From Diplolepis rosae (taxonomy: Eukaryota > Arthropoda > Insecta > Hymenoptera > Diplolepididae): 64,000 nucleotides of DNA. This document shows, piece after piece, positions 21,500 through 31,293 of the stretch (the first letter of the stretch is position 1; every line of letters starts with the position of its first letter). The stretch spans positions 3,544,001 to 3,608,000 of the forward strand of contig JAPYXD010000308.1 in NCBI GenBank assembly GCA_030998225.1. Direction: 5' to 3'. Position numbers and translations under genes: made by a program. A model generated the notes under the pieces. It made no database searches. It worked only from the letters and a program-made list of their open reading frames with translations, and was not told the origin of the DNA.

Positions 21500-22179
21500 A
21501 AAGAAAAGTCAAAAGAAATACAAACTCAAAAAGACGAACACGAGAAAAACGAAAAGACACGAAACGAAAGAACTTTAGAAACTAACACCATACAAATTCG
21601 AACCCCATACTCCCACCAATTTTAAATAAAATTAACAAATACACCACGAAGTAAAAGCTGTTTTTTTTAATCTTTTTTTTTTCTCAAAAAAATGGCAGGT
21701 GCCAGGCAAGCAACTGTTTAAATAATATCTACGATATTGCAATTTTTATATAATACCGCTATCATCCCTTCAATAACGTATAAAAAAACAAAAGAAAACC
21801 ATTATCTGACAACTTCCTGCCATATAGCCTAGCCATCCTGAAACCTGATGCACTATTTACTTTTCGCACTTTATCTGAAACTCACCACTATTCTCTATCC
21901 AATTTCTCTTTCCACTATAATTTTTTATATTTTAATGCACATTCTTATTTTACTATTTTTTTTTTTTTTTAACATATCATCTCCTTTTTTTTATCATAAT
22001 ATATAACTGCAATCATTTCCTTACAGAAACATAATAAAATCAACTTATCACAAGAATCACTATATACAAAAATCAAAAAATACTTACCTTAAAAATAAAG
22101 CAATTTTACATACCTTTAAAGAGAAGTCGAATAAATCAAGAGCATATTTTAAACTCATAATTTTATCACTTTTTATATA
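21500..22179. other. AT-rich region between divergent ORFs
   Basis: It separates the antisense ORF (start 21480, minus) from the zinc-finger ORF (start 22180, plus) and could hold promoters for both. I see no clear TATA box or repeat. Poly-A/T runs at 21490-21510 and 21955-21972. Confidence 0.35.
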
Positions 22180-22644
22180 ATGATTCCAACAACTGAGAAT
22201 CTTCCATTCAATTTTCCAAGATATATCGACGGTTTTTGTCCACAAGACTACCCAACAAATTATCAAATTCTCTTGAATTGTTCTTGTGTTTCTTCATTAC
22301 CAGAAGTAGAACGAATATATGTTCACAAAATATGAATGATTAAAGTTTGCGAATTGTGTTATCTGCAAATACATGTTCGTTTTCGCCTGAATTATAACGT
22401 TGAAAATTCCTGGCACTCAATAGTTAAAAACGAAGTATTAAATACAAAGTGTCAATTTTGCAAAACAGAAATAATCCAACGACTCCAACCATCACACAAA
22501 TGTTTAGACTGTATTGAACAATATTTGGATCATGTTGGTAAAATAAACTTAGGATACGAAATTAAAGTAAATAACCATTGTTTACTTGAAACTATTATGA
22601 ATGAAATGCACATAAAGGAGCCAGATGGAAATGATGTAGTCTAA
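22180..22644 (+). pseudogene. Cysteine-rich (zinc-finger-like) ORF with internal TGA
   Basis: ATG at 22180 opens a frame that reads 51 codons (IPTTENLPFNFPRYIDGF...), hits TGA at 22333-22335, and restarts at the very next codon with ATG in the same frame. It then continues to 22644. The second part has CELC, CQFC and HKCLDC pairs within 60 residues, a plausible two-zinc arrangement, then a hydrophilic tail (KEPDGNDVV). The family is not recognised. The TGA-ATG junction allows either a single-base nonsense mutation or two independent short proteins. The dsRBD ORF starts 12 bp downstream, suggesting that they share one transcript. Confidence 0.45.
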
Positions 22645-22655
22645 AAATTCTGTAA

Positions 22656-23152
22656 TTGAAACTTGAAAACATCTTGAAAATAATTCCAAAAAATATAAAC
22701 ATTTTCTTTCAAGAAAGCGGGAGAAAATTTAAAGCCAGGGATATTACAGTTACCAATAGTCCAGTACAAACTATGTACGAAATTAACCTAGAATACAACT
22801 TTAGCGATCCAAAATTCGAAATTACTCAATGTAACACATCGGGCAATATGCCAATTTTTGTAGCAACATGTGAAATCCAAAAAGGATTAAATACATACAT
22901 AAGCACAGGGGAAAATTAAAAAAAAAAGAAGCCAAGCATAGTTCAGCACGAAAGGTGTTAGAGTTTTTATATAAAGACTATTTATTCAGCGAACAAAGAA
23001 AGTTCAAAAATGGCATAAAAATATCTGTAGAAAATAACTCTAAAAAAGTTATACTTTATAAATAGACGGGTACATGCGAACGTTGTTATCAAAGAGGTCA
23101 CAAACCAGTAAATTGTCATAGTCCAAAACGTAATAAAAGGATTGTAGAGTAA
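22656..23152 (+). pseudogene. dsRNA-binding domain plus CCHC zinc knuckle protein, frameshifted
   Basis: Residues 34-110 fit a double-stranded RNA-binding domain: SPVQTMYEI helix, DPKFEITQ, PIFVATCEIQKG, then STGEN and, after a shift in an A-run at 22917-22928, KKEAKHSSARKVLEFL. The latter is the canonical KKxAK helix that contacts dsRNA. About 45 residues later, past an in-frame TAG at about 23063, TGTCERCYQRGHKPVNCHSP is a CX2CX4HX4C knuckle like those of retroviral nucleocapsids, and the protein ends at 23152. A polypurine tract and LTR-like start follow 150 bp downstream, so this is the last gene of a retroelement. In known biology, viral dsRBD proteins such as those that shield dsRNA from Dicer suppress silencing; a similar role here is inference. 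It is broken as it stands. Confidence 0.65.
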
Positions 23153-23298
23153 ATTTTAAAGTTATTGTAAACGTAGATAATACATTTTATACAGCTAGAT
23201 ATATGATTTTCACGCGATGTGACACAGTTTTCTCGCAGAAATTCAAGTAAAGTTAACAAATGAGTTCGAACATGTTAATTTCATCCCCATGTTCAAAC

Positions 23299-23311
23299 AA
23301 AAGGGGGAAGG
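23299..23311 (+). promoter_or_regulatory. Polypurine tract (first)
   Basis: AAAAGGGGGAAGG lies immediately before TGTCACACGTCCCG, an LTR-like start. It primes plus-strand DNA in LTR retroelements. The sequence before it (CATCCCCATGTTCAAAC) matches that before the second tract at 23920. Confidence 0.65.
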
Positions 23312-23560
23312 TGTCACACGTCCCGTAACTATCACGAATACGATTAAGTTAATCAACTTTATACAAAAAATCGATAAAACCAAAAATCCAAAAACACGAA
23401 AAATAGATATATATGTTTGCGTGTGCGTTGCGTATGTGTGATATATATATATATAAAGAATGAACCTATGTAACTATATGTGTTCTTTTAAACAAATAAT
23501 ATTAATTGAATATCTTGAATAACAAAAAATGAAATTATATATATATATATATATGAATTA
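23312..23560 (+). repeat. Partial LTR (5' portion of U3) of a gypsy-like element
   Basis: It begins TGTCACACGTCCCGTAAC, similar to the LTR starts at 23931, 52510 and 57466. No LTR end (GACGTTACA-type) follows before the second polypurine tract, so it is truncated. Its right limit is uncertain. A TGTGTGCGT/TA microsatellite lies at 23408-23455. Confidence 0.5.
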
Positions 23561-23919
23561 ACAATATAAATAGTAAGACTATGCATACAAATTTATTATT
23601 AAACAAAACAATTATGAAACAAAAATACAAAAGTAATGAAGTTATGCATGCGTGTGCAATAGAAAATCTTGTAGCTTGAAATATCGATGAGTTTGTAACA
23701 TTATAATAAGTTTCAATATATGCAAGTCTAAAATTTTTCGAATATTATTAGGACAGATTGTACGGAAACATTTTTTTTGTGTAAGCTGATGTATTTACGA
23801 AAACGTAATTATCCACCATAGAAATACCAATGTAAATTACGGAAAAAATGTTGTAACTTTTTAAATTTAAATATCTTTGGAAATTTGTACATGGTTATTT
23901 CATCCCCATGTACAAACTT

Positions 23920-23930
23920 AAGGGGGGAGG
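23920..23930 (+). promoter_or_regulatory. Polypurine tract (second)
   Basis: AAGGGGGGAGG directly precedes the complete LTR at 23931, fixing that LTR as a 3' LTR on the plus strand. Confidence 0.8.
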
Positions 23931-24572
23931 TGTTACGTCCTGTGACCATTTCTGCTATGTAAATAATAATAATACTTTTTATGTTAATGAACGAATCTAC
24001 AATTGTAAAATATGCGGAAGCATTAGATGTGTAAATGTAAAGAAGCTGTAAAAGGGAAGAAGAGGAGTGAGAAACCATGAATGAACATAGTAAGGGTATT
24101 GATTATTTTCGGAAAAGGAACTCCGTCTAAATGTGTTGTGTCAACAAACCTCCCAGACCTGTAGGCACAAGTAGAAGATTAAGCGGGGAGTCCGCTACTA
24201 CAGAAAGAAGGAACATCGGGGAATCGAAGAAGAGGATTACTGCAAAAGATATTTTATGTGCCACCGTCGCGCAAACTCGTTTTTTCGCTACAGTTAACAG
24301 TAGCGCAATGTAGTATATATACACGCACACTCACACGCACGAGCGCACACATACACACACGCGCGCGTGCTCGCGCACACACACACTTATATTTAAATGT
24401 AAAAGGAGTTTTTATGAATAAAGTTGATAATTGCAATCTAGTTGAATGATTATTTTTTGTTGGCTTCCCTCACCCAGTTCCGGTTTAGAAATCCTCTGGA
24501 TTTCTCTACCGTTCTAAACGAGAAAAAACAAATCAAATAATATAATAAAGGGCGAGGAACGAGGACGTTACA
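23931..24572 (+). repeat. 3' LTR of an errantivirus-like element, 642 bp
   Basis: The LTR opens TGTTACGTCCTGTGACC and closes GAGGACGTTACA, giving TG...CA ends with a short inverted ACGT core. A polypurine tract abuts its left end and no primer-binding site follows, so it is a 3' LTR. It shares its first 170 bp and its last 45 bp with the LTR at 52510-52985. Inside, 24247-24315 matches the right arm of the hairpin MITE at 38349-38785, and a purine-pyrimidine microsatellite of AC/CG units fills 24321-24391. A TATATA directly precedes the microsatellite. Confidence 0.85.
24321..24391. repeat. AC/CG-rich microsatellite inside the LTR
   Basis: Alternating CACACA and CGCGCG units over about 70 bp, a candidate for left-handed DNA. 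Frames on both strands here are repeat artefacts. Confidence 0.85.
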
Positions 24573-25325
24573 TATTTATCGAAAATTGATATAATTCCAT
24601 ATTTTAAAATAATTTTGTTTTTGTAACCACTGTGATATATGCCACTATTAAATTTGTACTTTTAAAACCATTGTTATTTGTAACTAAGTGTAATGAATTC
24701 AATGTCTCCTCTGCGCGTCGAACCAAATATTTATATTTATACAGTACCGGTTTTTGATACAATTTCAACTCTTTGCATTATGCAAGAAAAAAATTATAAA
24801 TTTATAATGACAATTTACTGCGATTCTGTAGGATCTTAGATTCAAAATGAGCTTAAGAACATTAAAAGATGCTGATTGTTTCGAAACTTATTTAAAATTT
24901 AAGAAAACATTGAAATTTGGACATTTTTTGCAATAACTTCTTCAGAAGTTTTACGAAACGAATTCATTCCAGACTAATTTTAAAGATAATATTGATGGCT
25001 ATGACATTATTAAAAGTACAAATTTCGTCACTCTCAGAATTGAAATTAATATAATTTAAGCAATCATTGAAAAACAGGTGGTCCCACAATTCTGACCGGC
25101 AGTGTAATTAACTTCATGACTCGTGTAACATGAAATGAGCGTTATTGACAATTAGAATATTTTAATTCGAACCGATTTTATCTCAACTTTAGCAAATTCA
25201 TTCGCGTTTTATTTAAATACTGTTTTTTACCTATACTTAACTGAATGCTTGTACATTTAAATTACCTCGTGTAAATTCTTGTCTTTTATAACTTATTTAA
25301 CGACCACAAATGGCAATGCGATTAA
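24573..25325. other. Unassigned stretch
   Basis: No gene recognised between the LTR and the TTAA-flanked MITE. Confidence 0.4.
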
Positions 25326-26053
25326 GGGAGTCTTCTACCTTGTGGCTTCATTTTTGACACTGTTTTTTGAATATTAGTTAAAGGAAAACTAAAAACGCAA
25401 TCGAGATGCGGTTTGTTGCATTCAACGTGTTTATTTAAATACATTTAACACTAATTTTACTGAAAATTTGCCGTCTTCGATTTGACCGTGACTTGACCTT
25501 GAAGTGTCCCTTGCAAAAAATGCATACACAAATGGTTGACACGATTCAGCTCATAAAAATCGTCTGAAACAAAAAAATCAAAATGATTTAGTTTTTTTAT
25601 CACCTTGGCTATCGTTTGACAGATGGGATTTTCAAAATTTGAAAATTTCGCAGAACAGTCATCTTTAAAAAAAAAATTTTTTTTTTTCATGTTTTCGAGG
25701 TTAAAAACATCTGTAAAAATTGTTTAAATAAAAAAAATCTAAAAAGCATCTGTCAGACGATAGGCACATGTTTTTCACAAATTTTGATATATAACTTCAA
25801 TTAATCAATCAATTAGTTTTCGAGATATCATGTCAATCAGTTATAAAAACGCAACTTTTGGGAAATCGTATTTAAAGATATTCATGCATGAATCGCAGAG
25901 TGGAGCGGAGCTATATTTGACGGCTCTGGAAACCACGAAATAATAAGATTTCAGTTATATCCTTACAAGGGTATAGTCCTAACACCTTCTGGGTTGGAAA
26001 ATTAAAAAAACAAAAAAATCTAATTTTTTGAACCAACAAGGTAGAAGACCCTC
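25326..26053. mobile_element. TTAA-flanked MITE, 728 bp
   Basis: Ends GGGAGTCTTCTACCTTGT (25326) and, inverted, GAGGGTCTTCTACCTTGT (to 26053) are flanked by TTAA at 25322-25325 and 26054-26057. TTAA target duplication is typical of piggyBac and Kolobok elements. It encodes no recognisable transposase; the small minus-strand frame at 25457-25690 is poly-Lys/Phe from A/T runs. Confidence 0.75.
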
Positions 26054-26640
26054 TTAACATGCCAAATTATTTAACGCTTATATTTTTTTGTGACTTCTAT
26101 CTCACTCTCCCGAGTGCCATATACTTTTTATACCTGATTGATATGATTATGGTCTTTGTGCGATTTACCACATTTACATTCAATGACCATTGATAGTGGT
26201 CCAAATTGCAACCCTTGTATTTCGCTTTTCGTACTGTAGGCTGGAATCTGGACTTTTGAATTTTAGCGACATTAAATCTATTTTATTTATCGTTATTATA
26301 ATATAATATTATTCTTATTATCAAGCGCATTTTATGTCTCTTAGCTTTTTCGCAGTATACTCGAGATGATCAATGTTGTTGCATCATAAGAACCAACGTT
26401 TCGAAGCTGATCAATAACAAGCAACAAAAAATTCAGCAAGCTTATTTTGGCGTGATGCTTTTATAAGAACTTTATCACACTACTTTGTGCTTTAAAAATT
26501 TTTTTTTGTCCTTTTTATAGAAACCATTTACCATTTCTTGCTTTTCAAATAAAATTGAAATTTTAATATTGTATTACGCCTTACTATTTGTATTTCTGTC
26601 AACCAGCGTATTTTTCTGGCATTCCTTCATAAATCAAAAC
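26054..26640. other. Region before the CsRn1-like element
   Basis: No gene seen. It may contain the unrecognised 5' LTR or leader of the Ty3/Gypsy element that follows. Confidence 0.35.
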
Positions 26641-26649
26641 TTTACTGAA

Positions 26650-27560
26650 ATGGCTCATGGTGGGGCGTCCTCGGAGGAGGCCGATTGCATGACTGACGGC
26701 GGGCAGTCCTCGGAGGAGACCGATCTTTCCAGTATCATTCGAAATTTTACTCAGATCGAATCGCAGCGCGCCGACGCTTATAAGGTTCCCAAAATATGAC
26801 GATTTTTTCGGGAAGACTCGGTGTCATTTTTCGTGATCGTGGAAGCTCCTTTTTGACAACCTCGAATACTTCTCGAGTCCACCAAGCAGACTAGCTCCTT
26901 GCCAATCTCGACCATTATTCAATTCCGCACATCAAACACAATCTCGAATTGGAACGAAACCTCGTGACATTTACATTCAAACTAAAATGCATCTTATCGG
27001 CAGTTTCTCAATTTCCGCCGAGACTCGCCTCCGTCGGCTTTTAAGAGATGAAGTTGTTTCCGAAGGAAAACCTTCCTTTGCTCTTGACTAGGCTCAGAGC
27101 CTTAAACGACGGAAGTTGTACGGACACTATTATCAAAAGCGTTTTCCTGGAACAAATGCCTTTCCACATTCGTGCCATTTTGGCTATGTCAAACGTGGAA
27201 TACTTGCAAGAACTTGCGAATCTTACGGACAAAGTGTCCGAAGCTTCGCAGCCTACTAACTACCAAATTGCAGCAACTTCTTCAGGAAATGTTCCGATCA
27301 ACTCCGCTGCGGTTTCCACGCCGGTCGACCCCTTCTCGGCACTAGCGGAAATTCTTACCAAACATTTCGAAAAATTATCTATCGAAATCAAAAACTAAAA
27401 AACAATACCACAGGTACGAGGCCGTTCCAATTCGAGAACGTTCAGGCAACCCAATAGATCTCGTAGTAGAATCTCTCAAGGTCATTGTTATTATCATCAA
27501 CGCTTTGGTAGGAGTGTCAAGAAATGCACATCGCCGTGTTCTTGGAAAACCTTTCCAACA
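26650..27560 (+). pseudogene. gag: Gag of a CsRn1-like Ty3/Gypsy element, frameshifted
   Basis: The gene starts MAHGGASSEEADCMTDGG at 26650 and loses frame around 26795. It is picked up in other frames through MHLIGSFSISAETRLRRLL and is open again from 27048 (FLEQMPFHIRAILAMSN, LQELANLTDKVSEA), the capsid-like core seen in CsRn1-clade Gag. At 27486-27546 CYYHQRFGRSVKKCTSPCSW gives the C-x2-H...C-x3-C (CHHC) motif diagnostic of that clade, in place of a CCHC knuckle. Several frameshifts make it a pseudogene. Clade assignment rests on the CHHC motif and on the protease-linked text downstream. Confidence 0.7.
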
Positions 27561-27960
27561 TCGAAAAACAAGTTGCGCCTATTCGAATGAAGACCATCGA
27601 TATAGGCCCTTTCGGTTCTAAGCGTCTCCACATCCGGGAGATATCGTCAGGTTCGATTTACTTAGTCGACACCGGCTTAGAAATATCCCTGCTTCCCACG
27701 GATTCCAACATTCTTAAACAATGTCCCAACGATCTCGTCTTGTTTGCGGCTAACAATTCACGCGTTTTAACCTTCGGTGAACGAAGCGCAACATTGAATG
27801 TTAATCTCCGTCGGCCAATTAAATGGAACTTCTGTGTCGTAGCGGCCCCTTATCCCATTTTGGGAGCAGGCCTGCTTGTGAACTACCACCTTTTTTACAC
27901 GAGTCGCGTTTAGTTGACACTACAACAGGTCTAAGTGCCCGCGGTTTTCTTAAATCAGTT
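27524..27960 (+). pseudogene. pol: CsRn1-like aspartic protease region
   Basis: The frame contains YLVDTGLEISLLP, the aspartic protease active site (DTG). ATLNVNLRRPIKWNFCV, YPILGAGLLVNY (the second protease block, ILGADFL in relatives) and, after a frameshift at about 27905, DTTTGLSARG follow. In CsRn1-type Pol this text links protease to reverse transcriptase. The ALLN-type loop is changed (GAGLL). Confidence 0.75.
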
Positions 27961-27999
27961 TTAATTTGTAGTCTAAGCATGGTAAACGGCGATCATGCT

Positions 28000-29440
28000 T
28001 TCTCGAAAGCTTGGCATCCTTTCCGGAGCTCACTTACGTGTCGCAGAGGGTTATCCCTCTCGACATCGATGTCCAGCATCGAATTTTAACCAATGGTCCA
28101 CCAGTCTTCGAGCGTGCGAGGCGTCTTTCTCCTGAGAAGATAGCAATGGCGAAAAGTATTTTTCAACCAATGGTTGAGGACGGGATTTGTCGTCCTTCCA
28201 GCAGCCCATGAGCAACACTGATCCACATGGTAAAGAAAAAAAATGGTGAATGGCGCGTCTGCGGCGATTTTCTTCGTCTAAACGCAATAACAACACCTGA
28301 TAGATACCCTGTACCTCACCTTCATAAATTATCCTTGATGCTGTGGGATAAACGTGTCTTCCCTAAGCTAGACCTTCATATCGCTTACCACCAGATCCCT
28401 CTCGCTCCAAACGACATCTCAAAAACAGCCGTCACAACCCCATTTGGCCTGTTCGAATATACCACTATGACTTTTGGCCTAAGAAACGCCGGTCAATCGT
28501 TCCAGCGCTATATTTATCGCTTTTTCGCGCATTATGCATAACATTGGCCAGCATTTCGGGCGTTATAGCAGCTATTTCGGCTCGTATGTTACATTTAAGT
28601 TCGTCAATTGTCTTTGTCTTGCTGGCATAAACTTTGCTTTTTAATTAACTTCAAAGAAAAAAGTCATGTACAGTTAAATCCGGAGAAAGAGGATTTTTTA
28701 CGATAAGCACGCACAGTTTTCACAATTGAACGATTATTTTCACTGTAAAACGCTACGATTTCAGCGCGTTCTTTCGGTGTGTATGGACTCATGGTTAAAA
28801 TGGTACTGAATAACGTTTTAGAATCGTGCTCATTTGTCAAAATCGGCTGAAAACCAACAGAGTTATTCGCTGTTGAAATACCGAAGGTCTAGATGGCGCA
28901 CCCTGTATATAGATGACATTCTCATTGCCTGCTCTACTTATGAGGAGCATGAAAATCATCTGCGAATTGTTTTTTAACGTCTAAGGGAATTCTCGTTGTG
29001 CATTAACCACAGTAAATGCGAATTTGGAAAATCCGAACTCGTATTTCTAGGTTACAAACTTAATCACGAGGGTTGTTTCCCAACTCCAGAAAAGGTGCAG
29101 ACGATCACTAACTTCACCAAGCCTAAGACATTTGCCGAACTCCGCTGATTTCTCGGCATGGTGAATTTCTACCGCAAAAGTCTTAAGCATGCCGCTGAAG
29201 TCCAAGCGCCTCTCCAAAGGTTTATGCGTGACTCGCGTAAAAACGAAAAACGTTCAATTCTCTGAGATTCCGTCGCTGAATCTGCCTTTGAGCAGGTGAA
29301 GTCCGACTTGGCCAATGCGACTCTCTTATCTCATCCGTCTTGCGATACCCCGACGCGTTTAGTTAGCGATGCCTCTAATTTCGGCGTGGGTGCGTCTCTC
29401 GAGCAGTTGGAAGCCGGTCGTTCCCAGGACAAGACAGATT
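28000..29440 (+). pseudogene. pol: CsRn1-like reverse transcriptase and start of RNase H
   Basis: RT motifs are in order: ARRLSPEKIAMAKSIF and MVEDGICRPSSSP, MVKKKNGEWRVCGDFLRLNA, VFPKLDLHIAYHQI (motif A Asp), TPFGLFEYTTMTFGLRNAGQ, then after a 365-bp insertion YIDDILIACSTYEEH (catalytic YxDD). These are followed by FLGYKLNHEGCFPTPEK, FLGMVNFYRK and an RNase H start (LVSDASNFGVGASLEQ). In-frame stops occur at about 28209, 28974, 29145 and 29262. Homology fades at about 29440; integrase and 3' LTR are not seen here. The insertion at 28541-28905 sits precisely between the last residue of the thumb-side block and YIDD. Confidence 0.8.
28541..28905 (-). mobile_element. Internally deleted DUF4817-type mariner-like transposon scrap
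   Basis: TA lies at both borders (28539-28540 and 28906-28907), and removing the block restores the RT frame through YIDD. The minus strand encodes MSPYTPKERAEIVAFYSENN plus SIVKTVRAYRKK, the N-terminal helix-turn-helix (DUF4817) of a mariner-like transposase. It then jumps to TIDELKCNIRAEIAAITPEM, the C-terminus. The catalytic core is therefore deleted. The right end has the inverted-repeat-like GGCGCACCCTG, while the left end lacks it. Confidence 0.75.
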
Positions 29441-29639
29441 AGGTCCGTCACAGATTGTTTTATTAAAAAAAGTTTTCCATATGATGTTAAGACCGTGGCA
29501 TTTATTGACTACTGACTTGGAAAAGTAGGTCCCCACAAATACCATAAAGAAATCCTACATTTCCGATACTAAGAGTGCCATCTCTTGGATTCCCTAAGGA
29601 CTTATTGAACGACCGTATTATTGTTAAGTAAGATGAATT

Positions 29640-30190
29640 TAACAGAAGTACACTCTTACACGCTTTGGACTTCGCATTTTCGTGAATAGGTAAGTTTGCC
29701 TTACAGACGCAATATTCTGGTAAATTTTTGTATTCCTTGTTGGTAGGTGATAAAGATGTAGATTCATTGAGACTGTTTCACAGTTATCACGATAGATTGG
29801 TTTCAGCTGTTTCGGAGTCAGTAAGGATAAATGCATTCGACTCTGTCTGGCAGTATGGATGAAATCTAATACCTTGTCAGCTGATCTCATATATTGTTCA
29901 AGGACTGCTTCAGATACTTGCATGACTCGAGTTGCAGCTTCAGTATATTTAAGCTCAGCGATCTTTCTGGTCACATGTTCAAGTTCTTGATTAAGGTCGG
30001 TAAGATCGTTTTTGAATAGATCCAGCCTTTCCTCATGTAACCTGATTATGTAAGTCTGCTGGACCACCAAATATGAAAAATTAACTTAGGCTTGATTTAT
30101 TTCGTGGATTTTCGTCTTGATAAGGTGACCGTCCTCATAGATCTGGAGACCAGGTAGGGGACCGAGAATTCTCCCTAAGAATCCCAATAA
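29640..30190 (-). pseudogene. env: Envelope fusion protein fragment (errantivirus/baculovirus F-like)
   Basis: Minus-strand text reads GRILGPLPGLQIYEDGHLI, a Gly-rich fusion-peptide-like start, with a stop near 30090. The open frame from 30070 has a long coiled-coil-forming helix (LDLFKNDLTDLNQELEHVTR), then LDFIHTARQSRMHLSLLTPKQLKPIY and YHLPTRNTKIYQ. This is the order found in the membrane-proximal half of insect retroviral Env. No membrane anchor is seen before 29640. It runs opposite to the CsRn1-like element and is a separate insertion. It could also be a fragment of a BEL/Roo-type env. Confidence 0.5.
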
Positions 30191-30352
30191 CTATTATCTT
30201 TTTTATGTGAACCTATTTTTCATGTCTATTGTCCATCACAATCTCGATGTATACATTTTATTACATTTAGTCGCCCTAAACATTACATGCTATCAAATTT
30301 TGGACTTGTGAAAATGTATTTCCTTGGTAACCAGGGCTCATCTTTTAATATA

Positions 30353-31291
30353 CAAGGTGCGTTCCAAAATAAACGAGACTGAGCTAAAATAGAAACGACA
30401 GGAGCTTTGTTCTGATAAATTCGAGTTTATTTATTCAAAATAGTCCCCTCCGGCCTCGATACACTGTTTTGCGCGATCCAAAAGCTTTTCGAAAGTGTGC
30501 TTCAGGTCATTAACCGGAATGTCCTTCAAGATGTCGGTACAAGCCTTTTGGATGGCCTCTACGGACGCAAAACGTTTTCCTTTCATGGCCAAATGCAATT
30601 TTCCGAATAGGTAGAAGTCACAGGGAGCCATATCAGGCGAATACGGTGAGCGGTTGACGGATAAAATGTGATTTTTGGTCAAAAAATCATTGATAAGCGT
30701 TGAACCATGGGCGGGCGCATTATCGTGCAAAAGGCGCCAACTGCCATTTTCACGGTATTGCGGCCTCACACGGCGAATTTTCGGTCAAAATGCGATGAAT
30801 TAAATCTTTTGACATGTTTAATTCCATTTCCATGTGTCGCAAAGAAGATTTTGGCTCATTTTTTATAAATTCACGCACAATTTCAATATTACTTGGTGTA
30901 ATCACGAAACTTTCCTGACCGAGATGTTCGTCGTCCTTGATGTCTTCACGACCTTCTTTGAATCATTTAAACCACTCATGGACTCTGGCACGGAATAAAC
31001 AATTGTCACCATACACTTGTTTCATTAATTCAAACCTTTCAGTAAAAGTTTTACCAAGTTTCAAACAAAACTTAATATTCGCTCTTTGTCCGAAGTTCAT
31101 TTTTCGACCGATGCTATAAACACACTGTCCCTTATAAAGCAATAACTCGGCTCCTAATTGTCCGTTGGTCATGAAATTTTGACAGAACGTCAGTGAAGGA
31201 TGTACCTTTACCACTCCTACTCCCATCAGAAGATAGCGCCACTATAAGTAGCTATTTTGAAAAAGTCTCGTTTATTTTGGAACGCACCTTG
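30353..31291 (-). mobile_element. Mariner element with internal deletion, 939 bp
   Basis: Inverted ends CAAGGTGCGTTCCAAAATAA run from 30353 and to 31291, flanked by TA (30351-30352, 31292-31293). The minus strand encodes a transposase in pieces: RFELMKQVYGDNCLFRARVHEWFK, KEGREDIKDDEHLG and RHMEMELNMSKDLIHRILTE (DNA-binding part). It then jumps to WRLLHDNAPAH and RSPYSPDMAPCDFYLF, giving the second and third catalytic Asp 34 residues apart (D34D), and ends GGDYFE at 30431. About 350 bp with the first Asp are missing compared with a 1.3 kb mariner, and stops at about 30775 and 30960 confirm that it is dead. Ends are intact, so mobilisation in trans was possible. Confidence 0.9.
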
Positions 31292-31293
31292 TA

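Noticed and set aside
24254..24449. Frames with Arg/His/Thr repeats on both strands
   Set aside because: They translate an AC/CG microsatellite in an LTR.
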